29,056 nt of DNA from a virus: positions 1 to 29,056 of IMG/VR virus record IMGVR_UViG_3300022707_001441. One strand, written 5' to 3'. The translations under genes and the position numbers were made by a program. This document shows positions 9,151-16,591 of this stretch, piece by piece (within the stretch, counting starts at the first letter, position 1; the number at the start of each line of letters is the position of its first letter). Below the pieces are notes generated by a model that was not told where the DNA came from, searched no databases, and saw nothing but the letters and a program-made list of their open reading frames with translations.

Positions 9151-9616
9151 CAAAGTGCTCCTTTGCTGCTTTGTTGTAACATTCTGCTGCTAATTCAGGG
9201 GTATTGAATCTTCCTAAATATGTTACTTTACCGTTGATTTTTATTTGTGCGTGCCATTTTCCAGATTTGTTATTCAAAGATACGCCTCTATAACCAGATG
9301 TATTATGTGAAGGTATCCCCGAATTACCTGCATTACCTTTACAGTTTGCCGATCTTAAGTTCATCCACTTATTGTTTTTTCTATTCCGATCTTTATGATC
9401 CACATAGTTAGGTATCTTTCCCAGCACATATAAAAAAACCAACCGATGCAAACGATATATTTTCTGATGTATTATTGTGTGAAGATACCCTTTCCCATCA
9501 GTTGTACCTATGATTTGACCTTTCAATGACCGGGAACTACGGTATATAAGATTGGTGAACAAACCAGTATTAGGATCATAATGTAATATTTTTTTAAGTT
9601 CATCTTGTGTAATCAT
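9125..9616 (-). CDS. HNH homing endonuclease with AP2 DNA-binding domain
   Basis: A 163-residue free-standing endonuclease. The N-terminus MITQDELKKILHYDPNTGLF is typical of the family. The HNH core runs RLHRLVFLYVLGKIPNYVDH then KDRNRKNNKWMNLR (about residues 55-90). A C-terminal AP2-type domain follows: SGYRGVSLNNKSGKWHAQI, YLGRFNTPELAAECYNKAA. Start M at 9616 fits family N-termini; ATG 9631, five codons upstream, is also possible and neither has a strong ribosome site. The 3' end overlaps the helicase 5' end by 26 nt and supplies its ribosome site. Such genes spread by cutting unoccupied alleles; here it sits between the VRR-NUC and helicase genes. Its A/T-rich sequence differs from its neighbours, consistent with recent arrival. 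Confidence 0.85.
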   Translation of the reverse strand: MITQDELKKILHYDPNTGLFTNLIYRSSRSLKGQIIGTTDGKGYLHTIIHQKIYRLHRLVFLYVLGKIPNYVDHKDRNRKNNKWMNLRSANCKGNAGNSGIPSHNTSGYRGVSLNNKSGKWHAQIKINGKVTYLGRFNTPELAAECYNKAAKEHFGEFATLNT

Positions 9617-9677
9617 CGTAATTTTCCACATGTGATAAAGGTAATACTTTAAAATATTACAAAGGAAAGATCAATAT

Positions 9678-9977
9678 CTATTCAAGTCCCATTTTAAATC
9701 TAACACCATAAATAAAATCATCAACACCTTGCGATCCATAGACGGTGTACACCGCACAACCGAACTCTTTCAATCGAGCGTGCTCACGCCGTTGTACTTC
9801 CGACAATTTACCGTCAACCGTCTTGACTTCAATCAGAAAGATGGGCAAACCTGTGAAGAACACCAGGCGATCAGGTACACCGTCATAACCAGGACTGACC
9901 CACTTACGGGTAGTGCCACCAAGCTTTTCAACTTCTTTGTGGAGATACTTTTCAACTTTGTTTTCACGAACACCCAT
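9678..9977 (-). CDS. VRR-NUC domain nuclease
   Basis: A 99-residue single-domain nuclease of the PD-(D/E)XK superfamily. Visible catalytic pattern: an early Glu (E5/E9 region), GYDGVPDR with D36, then LIEVKT with E50 and K52, and the later VQRREHARL helix. This matches the phage VRR-NUC family, which acts on branched or forked DNA and often accompanies SNF2-type helicases. I start it at M 9977 (MGVRENKVEKYLHKEVEKLG), with GAGG about 9 nt upstream. The frame stays open upstream to 10082, but that stretch runs through the tRNA-like sequence and is unlike the family. Confidence 0.85.
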   Translation of the reverse strand: MGVRENKVEKYLHKEVEKLGGTTRKWVSPGYDGVPDRLVFFTGLPIFLIEVKTVDGKLSEVQRREHARLKEFGCAVYTVYGSQGVDDFIYGVRFKMGLE

Positions 9978-10002
9978 GATTATCAACCTCAAGTAATTAA
10001 AG

Positions 10003-10144
10003 TGGTGGTCAGCGGTGGAATCGAACCACCATTGAAGTCGTTTATAAATACCCAGTGGATATTGCTCCAGTCTTCCAGACATTAAGGGAATCGAACCCTA
10101 GTAATCCAACCTGACCTTACAATCTAACCGTAGTACAATGTAAA
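10003..10144 (-). other. Tandem tRNA-like sequence (degenerate)
   Basis: The 167-nt gap between the polymerase and VRR-NUC genes contains, on the minus strand, two perfect T-arm/B-box motifs GGTTCGATTCC exactly 70 nt apart. The second is flanked by a 5-bp T stem (GGTGG/CCACC) and followed by GCTGACC, A and an encoded CCA (ending at 10003), exactly the spacing of a tRNA 3' end. The first has a 4-bp T stem (AGGG/CCCT). I could not fold either into a full cloverleaf with a matching acceptor, D arm and anticodon arm. GGTCAG at about 10111-10116 could pair with CTGACC of the CCA end across a roughly 115-nt structure. Candidates: decayed tRNA genes, a tRNA-like RNA, or an attachment-site-like remnant. 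Confidence 0.45.
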
Positions 10145-12181
10145 TCATTTGTCAAGCAAAGGCTGAACTAGTTTTTGCGCTTCCGCGATATAGAATTCAT
10201 GATTGACTGTTTCATCAAACAGAGCGAACTCGTAACTATCCAGATTATTACAAAGCATAACAGTCCAACCTGTATTAATACCACTGCGACGCTCTCCATA
10301 CTTTGACTGATTTTTCGTGTGAATCCTTTCATCCCACTCATCCCCCACTTGTGACAGGATTGCCAGGTAATCTGCTTCAAGCAAACCGTTCTTACGTTTA
10401 TATTGTCCGATGGTTCCCAATGGTGGCATGATCTTCTCAAGGATATCACCGTCGTTACTCACATAATAACGCACGATGTTTGACACCTTGTTGCCGCCCC
10501 ACTCGAGCACGTTGCTGCGCGGTACCTTAGCACGCAACATGAAGTCAAGCGGGTCACTGTGCTTGGTGATGAACTCTCTGATATCGATACCGTGGACCAG
10601 TGCGGCTTCTGCTGCCTTGGGTACCACTAACGCACTATGGTTCTGGTGCCAGCCTAAACGCTCTTTCAGTTTATAGCCTTTCTCATGGGCACCGATACCG
10701 ACGTAAGCACCTTTGCGCTTAAGCTTACCGTCGGTTTCTTCAGCAATGTAATTGTTCACATCGCGGATCATCATACGGCTATACTCAACCTGTTCAAGCT
10801 CCAGACCTGTCACCTGCTCCCACCAGCGTGATACTTCACCGACCCAATCAATCATGTTGCGAGGCACCTTGACGGTCATACCATCCGTATTGATTTGTAT
10901 CATGGTCAAGTCAGCACATTTCAACAGTGCTTCAGCCAACATACACAACATCAGCTGACCATTGATGGTGATTGCCATGGTGTACTGTGGGTCAAAGAAA
11001 GGGCTGTATTGATTGTTGCTGTCACCATAAACACCATTGAGGGCCAGCTTTAACATTTCATTTTCGGCGGATCCTTTCTTGTGGCGTTTACGTTCTTCAT
11101 ACAGCTCTTTGTAAATCTGACAGAATGTTATACCAAGATGTTCAGGATAAAGCCCGTTGGCAATTGCAATGTTTGGGTAGTAACTTTTCACATCGATATC
11201 AAGAAGTGCATAGTGTTCGTCACTGCTGACAATCTGTGAGTCAACACTGCCATGGATCCCCCCGGTGCCGAAGTCATACTGAAACCCGTTGATGTTACAA
11301 TTGATATCTTTGAAACTACCTTTCGTTTCAGTAACTGTTTGGTGATTCATCCAGATAAGGATCCGTTGGAATTCATGATTGTCGAATTTGACATAAGGCA
11401 AAATGATGTCAGACAGTTTAATACCAGCATCACGGTTAGTCTGTACTATGCGCTTCCTCCCACCTTCCATACGGTAGCAACAACCTGGTGATACTTTCTC
11501 AAGTTCCATGATGAAGAAGTCTTTACCGATTTTCGTGTCATTGTGGTTGATGAAGTTCTTGCCCAGTTTTTCAGTGAGCTTTTCACGAAAGGCGAGTTGT
11601 TCTTTTGTCTCATGGTAGAACAGTACCGTGGCATCAACGTCATGGTCATTGTATTCAGCCAATACATCAGCCTGTTCATGGTTAAGATCAAGACCGACAT
11701 CAAATGGTAAGTCTTCGATGTTGTCCATTCGCATGTTGAACTCCAACACCTTCAGGCTGGTGGACTTTGCCATATTATCGAAGTGGTGGATCATAAACAA
11801 ATCAACTTGTGGCACCACGTGATCAGACTCCCACACCCTGTGTGCAAACCTGTTGTTAAACGGTGTGTTAATAATCGACATTGCTTTTTGATAGATGTCA
11901 CCGACTGTCATGAAACCAGAACGATGTTGGTAGATGTGATGCATCACCGGGTAATCGAAACCAATATTGTTGAACCCTACCCACCGGTTGCCGCCACGCT
12001 GACATGCTTCGATGAACAAACATAATGCGTACAAATCCCACCGTCTGAAACTCATTTCGAAATACCACTTCTCACCAGTGGCGGTGTGGGTTGCCCGGAA
12101 GGTGAAGATGTTGGGATATGTTTCCAGATCGTAACATATGTCCCCTGATGGGATATTAAATAAAAAATTAATTTCGTTCAT
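10145..12181 (-). CDS. Family B DNA polymerase with 3'-5' exonuclease
   Basis: A 678-residue replicative polymerase. The exonuclease motifs are visible: Exo I YDLETY (D18, E20), Exo II FNNIGFDYP, Exo III YNDHDVD. Polymerase motif A is DVKSYYPNI with D330; motif B is KLALNGVYG; motif C is INTDGMTV with D433, where the usual DTD reads NTD, so the first aspartate is replaced while the metal-binding second one is kept. Both catalytic aspartates are present, so it should be active. Start ATG 12181 (MNEINFLFNIPSGDICYDLE) is chosen because the exonuclease fold begins right after it; the frame upstream runs antiparallel in sense through the HNH gene's coding bases and is not protein-like. A GGAG site lies about 10 nt upstream, inside the HNH gene. 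Confidence 0.88.
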   Translation of the reverse strand: MNEINFLFNIPSGDICYDLETYPNIFTFRATHTATGEKWYFEMSFRRWDLYALCLFIEACQRGGNRWVGFNNIGFDYPVMHHIYQHRSGFMTVGDIYQKAMSIINTPFNNRFAHRVWESDHVVPQVDLFMIHHFDNMAKSTSLKVLEFNMRMDNIEDLPFDVGLDLNHEQADVLAEYNDHDVDATVLFYHETKEQLAFREKLTEKLGKNFINHNDTKIGKDFFIMELEKVSPGCCYRMEGGRKRIVQTNRDAGIKLSDIILPYVKFDNHEFQRILIWMNHQTVTETKGSFKDINCNINGFQYDFGTGGIHGSVDSQIVSSDEHYALLDIDVKSYYPNIAIANGLYPEHLGITFCQIYKELYEERKRHKKGSAENEMLKLALNGVYGDSNNQYSPFFDPQYTMAITINGQLMLCMLAEALLKCADLTMIQINTDGMTVKVPRNMIDWVGEVSRWWEQVTGLELEQVEYSRMMIRDVNNYIAEETDGKLKRKGAYVGIGAHEKGYKLKERLGWHQNHSALVVPKAAEAALVHGIDIREFITKHSDPLDFMLRAKVPRSNVLEWGGNKVSNIVRYYVSNDGDILEKIMPPLGTIGQYKRKNGLLEADYLAILSQVGDEWDERIHTKNQSKYGERRSGINTGWTVMLCNNLDSYEFALFDETVNHEFYIAEAQKLVQPLLDK

Positions 12182-12629
12182 TGTATTTGAGCTCCGACCA
12201 ACAATTTGTTTTTGGTGGGTATGTATAACCGCCATCAGTTCTACCGTCGCACCATTTTTTAATAACAGTGAATGTGACACCAAGTGATTCTGAAGCATGG
12301 GTTAGACTTTCATATCTGACACCATTTACAAACCACCATTTACTATTTCTTTTATTTCTAGCATTAACTATTTTTTTGACCCATTTGCAATTCGCGGGTG
12401 AATAATTTTTATCATTGTCAGTCCTGTCTATCTCATAATCACCTTCAGGTCGTTTACCCATGTCATCATAGAAATTTTGAAAATTATCAACCCATCTATC
12501 ACACAAAACAATACCCCTACCACCATAATATTCGTAGGTATTGTTGTTCGTGTTATAACATCGATTTTTCATATTGAGCCACGTCTCATATTCACGTGTA
12601 TATCTCAAACCGTGTCTCATTTTTTTCAT
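12168..12629 (-). CDS. HNH-type homing endonuclease with C-terminal DNA-binding repeat
   Basis: A 153-residue protein of a common phage homing-endonuclease type: EYETWLNMKNRCYN, YYGGRGIVLCDRWVDNFQNF, DMGKRPEGDYEIDRTDNDKN and YSPANCKWVKK. The C-terminal part (VNGVRYESLTHASESLGVTF) looks like a NUMOD1-type helix-turn-helix DNA-binding segment. ATG 12629 has AAGGTG 6 nt upstream; the GTG at 12638 overlaps it. The 3' end overlaps the polymerase start by 14 nt and carries its ribosome site, mirroring the other HNH gene at the helicase. Inferred role: selfish spread by cutting near the polymerase locus of relatives. Confidence 0.8.
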   Translation of the reverse strand: MKKMRHGLRYTREYETWLNMKNRCYNTNNNTYEYYGGRGIVLCDRWVDNFQNFYDDMGKRPEGDYEIDRTDNDKNYSPANCKWVKKIVNARNKRNSKWWFVNGVRYESLTHASESLGVTFTVIKKWCDGRTDGGYTYPPKTNCWSELKYNERN

Positions 12630-12688
12630 GATAATCACCTTCGACTAATGATATTTCAGTTTATCCTAAAAACATTAATCAGTCAAAG

Positions 12689-12868
12689 TCATACAATCCC
12701 ACCTGTTAACCTGGTGAATGTGCGGGTGAAACGGTGACGACCTAACTTGTTGATGTATTCACCATTCACACTTTTATAGTGAACGAGTTGACCGCCATCT
12801 ATCGGTTCAACTTTCAGCACTTCAACCTGTGCATTTGTTTTGCGGTTCATGTAAATGGTTTTGTCCAC
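12689..12868 (-). CDS. Hypothetical protein, 59 aa
   Basis: The GTG start at 12868 overlaps the stop of the MazG-like gene by one base, with AAGGGGA 6 nt upstream, a strong ribosome site. The product is small, basic and beta-like (VEVLKVEPIDGGQLVHYKSV, then YINKLGRHRFTRTFTRL). There is no TM segment or cysteine motif. It sits directly upstream of the HNH2/polymerase genes. Family not recognised. Confidence 0.65.
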   Translation of the reverse strand: MDKTIYMNRKTNAQVEVLKVEPIDGGQLVHYKSVNGEYINKLGRHRFTRTFTRLTGGIV

Positions 12869-13206
12869 TAGAAATCCCCTTCTTTAATAAATATTCCATC
12901 GCGCATGATACCTTTGCGATCTTTAATGTCGTTCCATGCTGTGGTTATACAATCGTCCATGGTTAAACCATTACGTTCAGCTAGGTTGACAAGTACAACA
13001 AAGATGTCACCGATGTCGTCACGTATATCTTGACCTTTGCATAAGCTTTCAGATAACTCTCCGATCTCTTGTGTGAGTTTCATGAACTGCTTATCATCAG
13101 TCGAACCATCAATGAGGTTTCTGTCGTAATGCCACTGAGTTATTAAACTAATATTCCTCGCAATATCAATATTATTAACTCCTAATGTATTTATTTTTGT
13201 GTTCAT
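12868..13206 (-). CDS. MazG-like nucleotide pyrophosphohydrolase
   Basis: A 112-residue all-alpha NTP pyrophosphohydrolase. The metal-binding pattern is visible: EIGELSE (E47, E50) followed by DDIGDI (D64, D67) in the next helix, then a C-terminal helix (DDCITTAWNDIKDRKG). Family members hydrolyse (d)NTPs to monophosphates; phages use them for nucleotide-pool cleaning or to alter host signalling. The start ATG 13206 shares ATGA with the stop of the upstream 30-codon frame, which supports it over TTG 13218. It ends KEGDF and is followed with a one-base overlap by a 59-aa gene. Confidence 0.8.
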   Translation of the reverse strand: MNTKINTLGVNNIDIARNISLITQWHYDRNLIDGSTDDKQFMKLTQEIGELSESLCKGQDIRDDIGDIFVVLVNLAERNGLTMDDCITTAWNDIKDRKGIMRDGIFIKEGDF

Positions 13207-13295
13207 AAATCCATCCAATTAACAATAGCCGCCAAACCCGCAACGGTGGCGGCAAATAAAAGAAACCCTACGTATAACGCTATTGCCCAATGCAT
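13203..13295 (-). CDS. TM peptide (30 aa) or displaced C-terminus of the DUF7448 gene
   Basis: From ATG 13295 this frame encodes one hydrophobic helix (ALYVGFLLFAATVAGLAAIV) ending NWMDL, and its stop overlaps the MazG start as ATGA. There is no ribosome site before ATG 13295. The same frame stays open upstream to about 13365 and reads YSESVNFVAVK immediately after the point where the DUF7448 gene loses its family-like sequence. It may therefore be the C-terminal part of that gene, split off by a frameshift, rather than an independent gene. Either way the hydrophobic segment is clear. Confidence 0.45.
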   Translation of the reverse strand: MHWAIALYVGFLLFAATVAGLAAIVNWMDL

Positions 13296-13299
13296 AGGT

Positions 13300-13692
13300 T
13301 TATATTTGACTGCGACAAAATTGACAGACTCTGAGTACGTATCCGTTAGATTCGCCGTACCATTTTAGCTTGACCGAACCCTTGGCTGTTTGGATGTCAT
13401 AGAGTGTCCAACTTTCTGATCCCGAATTATTGCAGCTATTTTCTTCTTCAAAGTGAATAATCTCAGCATCAATTAAATCAGAAATTTCGCCGCAAACATC
13501 GTTTAAAGATATTGGCTCACAACAATCCTGAGAATGATACATTTGATAAACCTCACCAGAATCCAATTCGAACATAATGAATTTTTTATCTTCATCAATA
13601 TGGATATCTTTAAACTTCTTACCCTCAAGCGATCCCAAATCAACATCATCACTGTAGTGCGAGCCATCACTAAATTTATCTTTTAATATCAT
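13300..13692 (-). CDS. DUF7448 family protein, probable C-terminal frameshift
   Basis: A 130-residue protein with the hallmarks of the DUF7448 phage family: LEGKKFKDIHID, MYHSQDCCEPISLNDVCGEI, WTLYDIQTAKGSVKLKWYGE followed by SNGY. In family members as I know them SNGY is followed by YSExV. Here the frame instead reads VLRVCQFCRSQI and stops. The +1 frame reads YSESVNF exactly at this point (GGATACGTACTC at about 13332-13343), so one extra base has probably been inserted. Read through, the protein would be 162 residues with a C-terminal TM helix. GGAG lies about 9 nt before the start. Function unknown. Confidence 0.75.
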   Translation of the reverse strand: MILKDKFSDGSHYSDDVDLGSLEGKKFKDIHIDEDKKFIMFELDSGEVYQMYHSQDCCEPISLNDVCGEISDLIDAEIIHFEEENSCNNSGSESWTLYDIQTAKGSVKLKWYGESNGYVLRVCQFCRSQI

Positions 13693-13755
13693 TTTTCTAT
13701 TCTCCGTTAATTAAGCAGTTTCACTGACAAAGCCGCGGCTAAGCGGCTAAGAAGT

Positions 13756-14520
13756 TTAAGCGAACGACGGCGTGACACCACCTGGCGGTAACATCATACC
13801 CTGGGATATCAACAGTTCATCACTCCAACCTTGACCGTTAGCAAGCAACTGATCGCGGGTGTGACCTGCTGCTTTGTCAGTCATTGTGTACACCGGTGCT
13901 GCGTTGGGTGCTGGACTCGGTGCTGCGTTGGGTGCTGGACTCGGTGCCTGTGGCGTTGGTACGGGGCCGGCTGCTGGTGCTTGCTGTTGTGTTGCTGTTT
14001 GTGGTGACGCACCAAACATCGTTTCAGCGGTAGGTTTGCTGCTCAGACTTTCAACAGGTATCGCGCCAACCTCGCCGGTATCCATCACACCGTTGAGATA
14101 TGCTTTAACACCTGAAGAACCTTTGTTGTAAGCCTGTATTGCTGAACAGTCAATGAACACAATTTTACCTGCTGAACTGCCATCCCATGACGGATCTATG
14201 ATTGGCTGTAAACCGACGTCGACCAACACCGGCCGACCAAATTCCTCTTTCGTACTTGCTCTTAACTGCATGTAATCACGCAAGGCCGGTGCACCTGGTT
14301 CGGTGACAGCCAAGTCAGTCCAGCAAATATTACCATCTGCAGGGAAGCCACCAGGAAAACCGTTTGCTTTCGCTGCTTCGTGTTCAGCAGTTATAACAGC
14401 ACATTGTGGATCCGATTTATGGATCAGAATACTAATTGAAAACTGTTTATTATCCGTATTCTTTGCTGCACTGGCCTTTATGGTATGGGCATAACGGGCA
14501 ATACCTTTAAATTTTGACAT
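13756..14520 (-). CDS. DUF2815 ssDNA-binding protein
   Basis: A 254-residue protein of the DUF2815 family, OB-fold ssDNA-binding proteins that accompany phage polymerases. The core covers roughly residues 1-160 (SKFKGIARYAHTIKAS, FSISILIHKSD, FPGGFPADGNICWTD, IIDPSWDGSSAGKIVFID). Then comes a Pro/Ala/Gln-rich linker with a duplicated PAPNAAPS unit, and a short C-terminal helix pair (TRDQLLANGQGWSDELLISQ) ending PSFA. ATG 14520 is chosen for its AAAGGA site 6 nt upstream; the upstream in-frame residues overlap the DUF2800 gene's end. It probably coats ssDNA during replication or recombination. Confidence 0.8.
   Translation of the reverse strand: MSKFKGIARYAHTIKASAAKNTDNKQFSISILIHKSDPQCAVITAEHEAAKANGFPGGFPADGNICWTDLAVTEPGAPALRDYMQLRASTKEEFGRPVLVDVGLQPIIDPSWDGSSAGKIVFIDCSAIQAYNKGSSGVKAYLNGVMDTGEVGAIPVESLSSKPTAETMFGASPQTATQQQAPAAGPVPTPQAPSPAPNAAPSPAPNAAPVYTMTDKAAGHTRDQLLANGQGWSDELLISQGMMLPPGGVTPSFA
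13895..13942. repeat. 24-nt tandem duplication in DUF2815 linker
   Basis: Two perfect copies of a 24-nt unit (13895-13918 and 13919-13942) encode the repeated PAPNAAPS of the flexible linker. The duplication is in frame, so it changes only linker length. Confidence 0.9.
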
Positions 14521-14530
14521 ATTTATTCCT

Positions 14531-15853
14531 TTAGAAGAATGAAGGTTCTTCAGTTTTAGTTTCAATATCACCGAACATTAATTCCGCTTTGTTATCGTCC
14601 AGTGCCTGGCTCTCGCGTGCCACTTTTTTCAGTGTCAGCTTACCGGCAACAACTGATATCAGTTTGGATTCTAGGTCTTTCTTCTGTCTGTCAGTCAGGT
14701 CAAGTTTCAATGCTTGAGCTGGTGACAACAGTTTGGCCGGGTAGATCTGATCCTTTTTGACCTTGCGACCTTTCAGGAACTTCTCAACTTCTTCCGGCGT
14801 ACCGAACCACTTTTTGGACGAGTTGCCTGGTACCATTCCATAACCTGATATTGTCTCACCTAGTTCAATACGCCGTTCAATTTCATCCTCAACCTGTTTG
14901 AAGATTGCCATCATGCCATCTTTCGCATCAGCTAATTCAGATAGTTTGTTCGATTCCAGGCTGGTCAGGTTACCCATTGATGCTTGAATAGTTTCAAACA
15001 AACTTTGGTCACCTACTGTTGTGACTTGGTTACTCATAGTTTCCACCACTTTTAGACTCTGTTCGCCTTGGGCAGTACAGGTACCGCCGCGTTTAGGATT
15101 ATGTTTACACCACTGGCAGTGTTTGCCGGGTATCAATGGTGCATCGGGATCATCGGTTTTGTGTGCTGCAACACTCAAATCTTCCAACCGTTCGACTAAT
15201 ACCCTGGTTTGGATTTCCTCATACCGGATCGGCGGCATTGTCTTAGGTTGTACGATGGTCATTCGACCGGCTCTCATGCGTTCGGGCCTGAACGGTCGTA
15301 CAAACTCAGGACCAGACGCGATAAACTTGCGTGCTTTACCACCGAGATAGGATGTCAGCTGGGTGTTCTCAGCAGCATTGACCCAACCACGACCATCTTT
15401 GTAATCAATCGCTTCGATAAACACACACTTGTCACCATCCATCACCGTGATGGTGATGTCACAAGTACCGTTCCAATCATCGCGGCCAAACATACCGCCG
15501 GGATCAGAATGACTTTCAGCTTCAATGGTGAGCTCTGCATTAGGGTACAGTGCTTTGAGTTCATCATAGCGACGCTTGACGTAATCAAGACAAATCTGAA
15601 CACGGTCAATACGGTCTTTGTGGATCAGCCAGCCATTCGGATTGTCTTCATGGTTGGTGCCGATGATTTGACCTTCATACTGGATTGGGAGTACTGCATT
15701 ATCCAGGCACATTTCAAGTAACAAGTGTGAACCTATGCCATCGATAGCTGCTTCACCAGATATGTCAGCATAGTTTGCTTCTTCACGCGGTGACCCTGGG
15801 CAATAGGGCCATCTTGCGTTAGAAGGGCTTAAACGAGCGTGACCGGTGCTCAT
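14531..15853 (-). CDS. DUF2800 nuclease (Cas4/RecB-like PD-(D/E)XK)
   Basis: A 440-residue DUF2800 protein, a common partner of DUF2815 in phage replication modules. The family N-terminus is visible (HARLSPSNARWPYCPGS, then GIGSHLLLE). The nuclease core shows D132 (GTCDITI), E147/D150/K152 (EAIDYKDG) and a following Gln helix (NTQLTSYLGGKA). Cys18 and a later HCQWC...GGTC cluster could bind a metal or an Fe-S cluster as in Cas4/AddB-type nucleases; this is inference. The C-terminal third is helical and charged, ending TEEPSFF. The start ATG overlaps the preceding gene's stop (TAATG). Probably an exonuclease acting with the DUF2815 protein. Confidence 0.85.
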   Translation of the reverse strand: MSTGHARLSPSNARWPYCPGSPREEANYADISGEAAIDGIGSHLLLEMCLDNAVLPIQYEGQIIGTNHEDNPNGWLIHKDRIDRVQICLDYVKRRYDELKALYPNAELTIEAESHSDPGGMFGRDDWNGTCDITITVMDGDKCVFIEAIDYKDGRGWVNAAENTQLTSYLGGKARKFIASGPEFVRPFRPERMRAGRMTIVQPKTMPPIRYEEIQTRVLVERLEDLSVAAHKTDDPDAPLIPGKHCQWCKHNPKRGGTCTAQGEQSLKVVETMSNQVTTVGDQSLFETIQASMGNLTSLESNKLSELADAKDGMMAIFKQVEDEIERRIELGETISGYGMVPGNSSKKWFGTPEEVEKFLKGRKVKKDQIYPAKLLSPAQALKLDLTDRQKKDLESKLISVVAGKLTLKKVARESQALDDNKAELMFGDIETKTEEPSFF

Positions 15854-16341
15854 TATAGCGCCTTCACAGCAGCGATCAATGCTGCATACTGTTCTGGCGG
15901 TAAGGTGGTCACCGATGCATTACCGTTGTTCAACAACTTGATTGCCGCGTCAATACCTTCACGACCACCTAACCGTTTGAATTCCTCAACCAGTGTCGCG
16001 TTAAGCTGTTCGACGGTGATGGTTGCGGCCGGCGTTGGTGTCGGCGTTGGTGTCGGGGTTGGTGTCGGGGTTGGTGTTGGTGTCGGGGTTGGTGTTGGTG
16101 TTGGTGTTGGTGTTGGTGTTGGTGTTGGTGTTGGTGTTGGTGTTGGTGTTGGTGTTGGTGTTGGTGTCGGGGTTGCTGCTGGTGATACTACAATTTCAAC
16201 CGCACCTGATACCGTTACCTTCTCAGGTATCAATAGGTCAGCCAGATCAGTTAACAATGCAACACCTCGTGCCTTAGTTTCTGCCACGCTCATCATGACA
16301 CTACCTAGTTTAATAATTTCTTCAGCGTTTTTAATCGACAT
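15853..16341 (-). CDS. Thr-Pro repeat protein with two helical end domains
   Basis: A 162-residue protein. The N-terminal ~50 residues are helical ([34 protein letters not shown]). About 25 consecutive Thr-Pro dipeptides then form a stiff linker. The C-terminal ~55 residues form a helical domain ([20 protein letters not shown], then [11 protein letters not shown]) of a type that recurs at the ends of phage proteins. Two domains joined by an extended rod suggest a tether or scaffold for the replication proteins encoded just downstream; this is inference. ATG 16341 overlaps the regulator gene by 11 nt. The linker is encoded by a hexanucleotide repeat. Confidence 0.7.
   Translation of the reverse strand: MSIKNAEEIIKLGSVMMSVAETKARGVALLTDLADLLIPEKVTVSGAVEIVVSPAATPTPTPTPTPTPTPTPTPTPTPTPTPTPTPTPTPTPTPTPTPTPTPTPAATITVEQLNATLVEEFKRLGGREGIDAAIKLLNNGNASVTTLPPEQYAALIAAVKAL
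16030..16176. repeat. Hexanucleotide tandem repeat encoding (TP)n
   Basis: About 147 bp of near-perfect hexamers GGTGTT with scattered GGTGTC/GGGGTT variants. Because the unit is 6 nt, changes in copy number keep the frame and only alter linker length. The variants cluster at both ends and the middle is uniform, as expected from repeated slippage. Confidence 0.95.
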
Positions 16342-16537
16342 AATAAAGTTGCTCCATAGCTTCTTTGTGTTGGGTGCCCATCTTCATGCGCAAACGTCCG
16401 TCAACAATAGCTGACATCATTTCACGTATTAAGTCGGACGGTTCAATTTTCAGTTCATCACAACGTTTCTTGAAATCCTGAAGGTCAGCTTCATTCGTTC
16501 GCACGTTGAACATTTTTGTTAAATCTTTCTTAGCCAC
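16331..16537 (-). CDS. Ribbon-helix-helix DNA-binding protein
   Basis: A 68-residue Arc/MetJ-type protein: basic N-terminus, a strand ([16 protein letters not shown]), a first helix ([10 protein letters not shown]), the turn [16 protein letters not shown], and a basic C-terminal tail. Such proteins bind operators as dimers. It is the first gene of the leftward replication operon, transcribed from the adjacent promoter, so it probably autoregulates the divergent promoter region. The start is GTG 16537 with GGGAG 7 nt upstream. Confidence 0.75.
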   Translation of the reverse strand: MAKKDLTKMFNVRTNEADLQDFKKRCDELKIEPSDLIREMMSAIVDGRLRMKMGTQHKEAMEQLYYVD

Positions 16538-16562
16538 AATGCTTCTCCCGTTGTGTGATTAA

Positions 16563-16591
16563 ATACTTACACGTTGTAAAACATGTGTCAA
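16563..16591 (-). promoter_or_regulatory. Leftward promoter for the replication operon
   Basis: On the minus strand, a perfect -35 box TTGACA (16591-16586) is followed after 17 nt by AAGTAT (16568-16563, preceded by TGT), about 30 nt upstream of the GTG at 16537. The spacer contains TGTTTTACAA, shared with the promoter near 26470. Confidence 0.6.

Noticed and set aside
9978-10085. N-terminal extension of the VRR-NUC gene to 10082
   Set aside because: The stretch runs through the tRNA-like sequence, is unlike the family and has no ribosome site, whereas ATG 9977 does.
12182-12298. N-terminal extension of the polymerase to 12298
   Set aside because: It lies within the HNH coding region, is not protein-like, and the exonuclease fold begins right after ATG 12181.
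13717-13745. GC-rich palindrome AGCCGCGGCT as a terminator
   Set aside because: No T run follows on the minus strand, and the DUF7448 gene downstream lies in the same operon.
15839-16414. Plus-strand ORF with a long Gly-Val repeat
   Set aside because: It is the complement of the Thr-Pro repeat gene, which has ribosome-site context and operon overlaps; the plus frame has neither.
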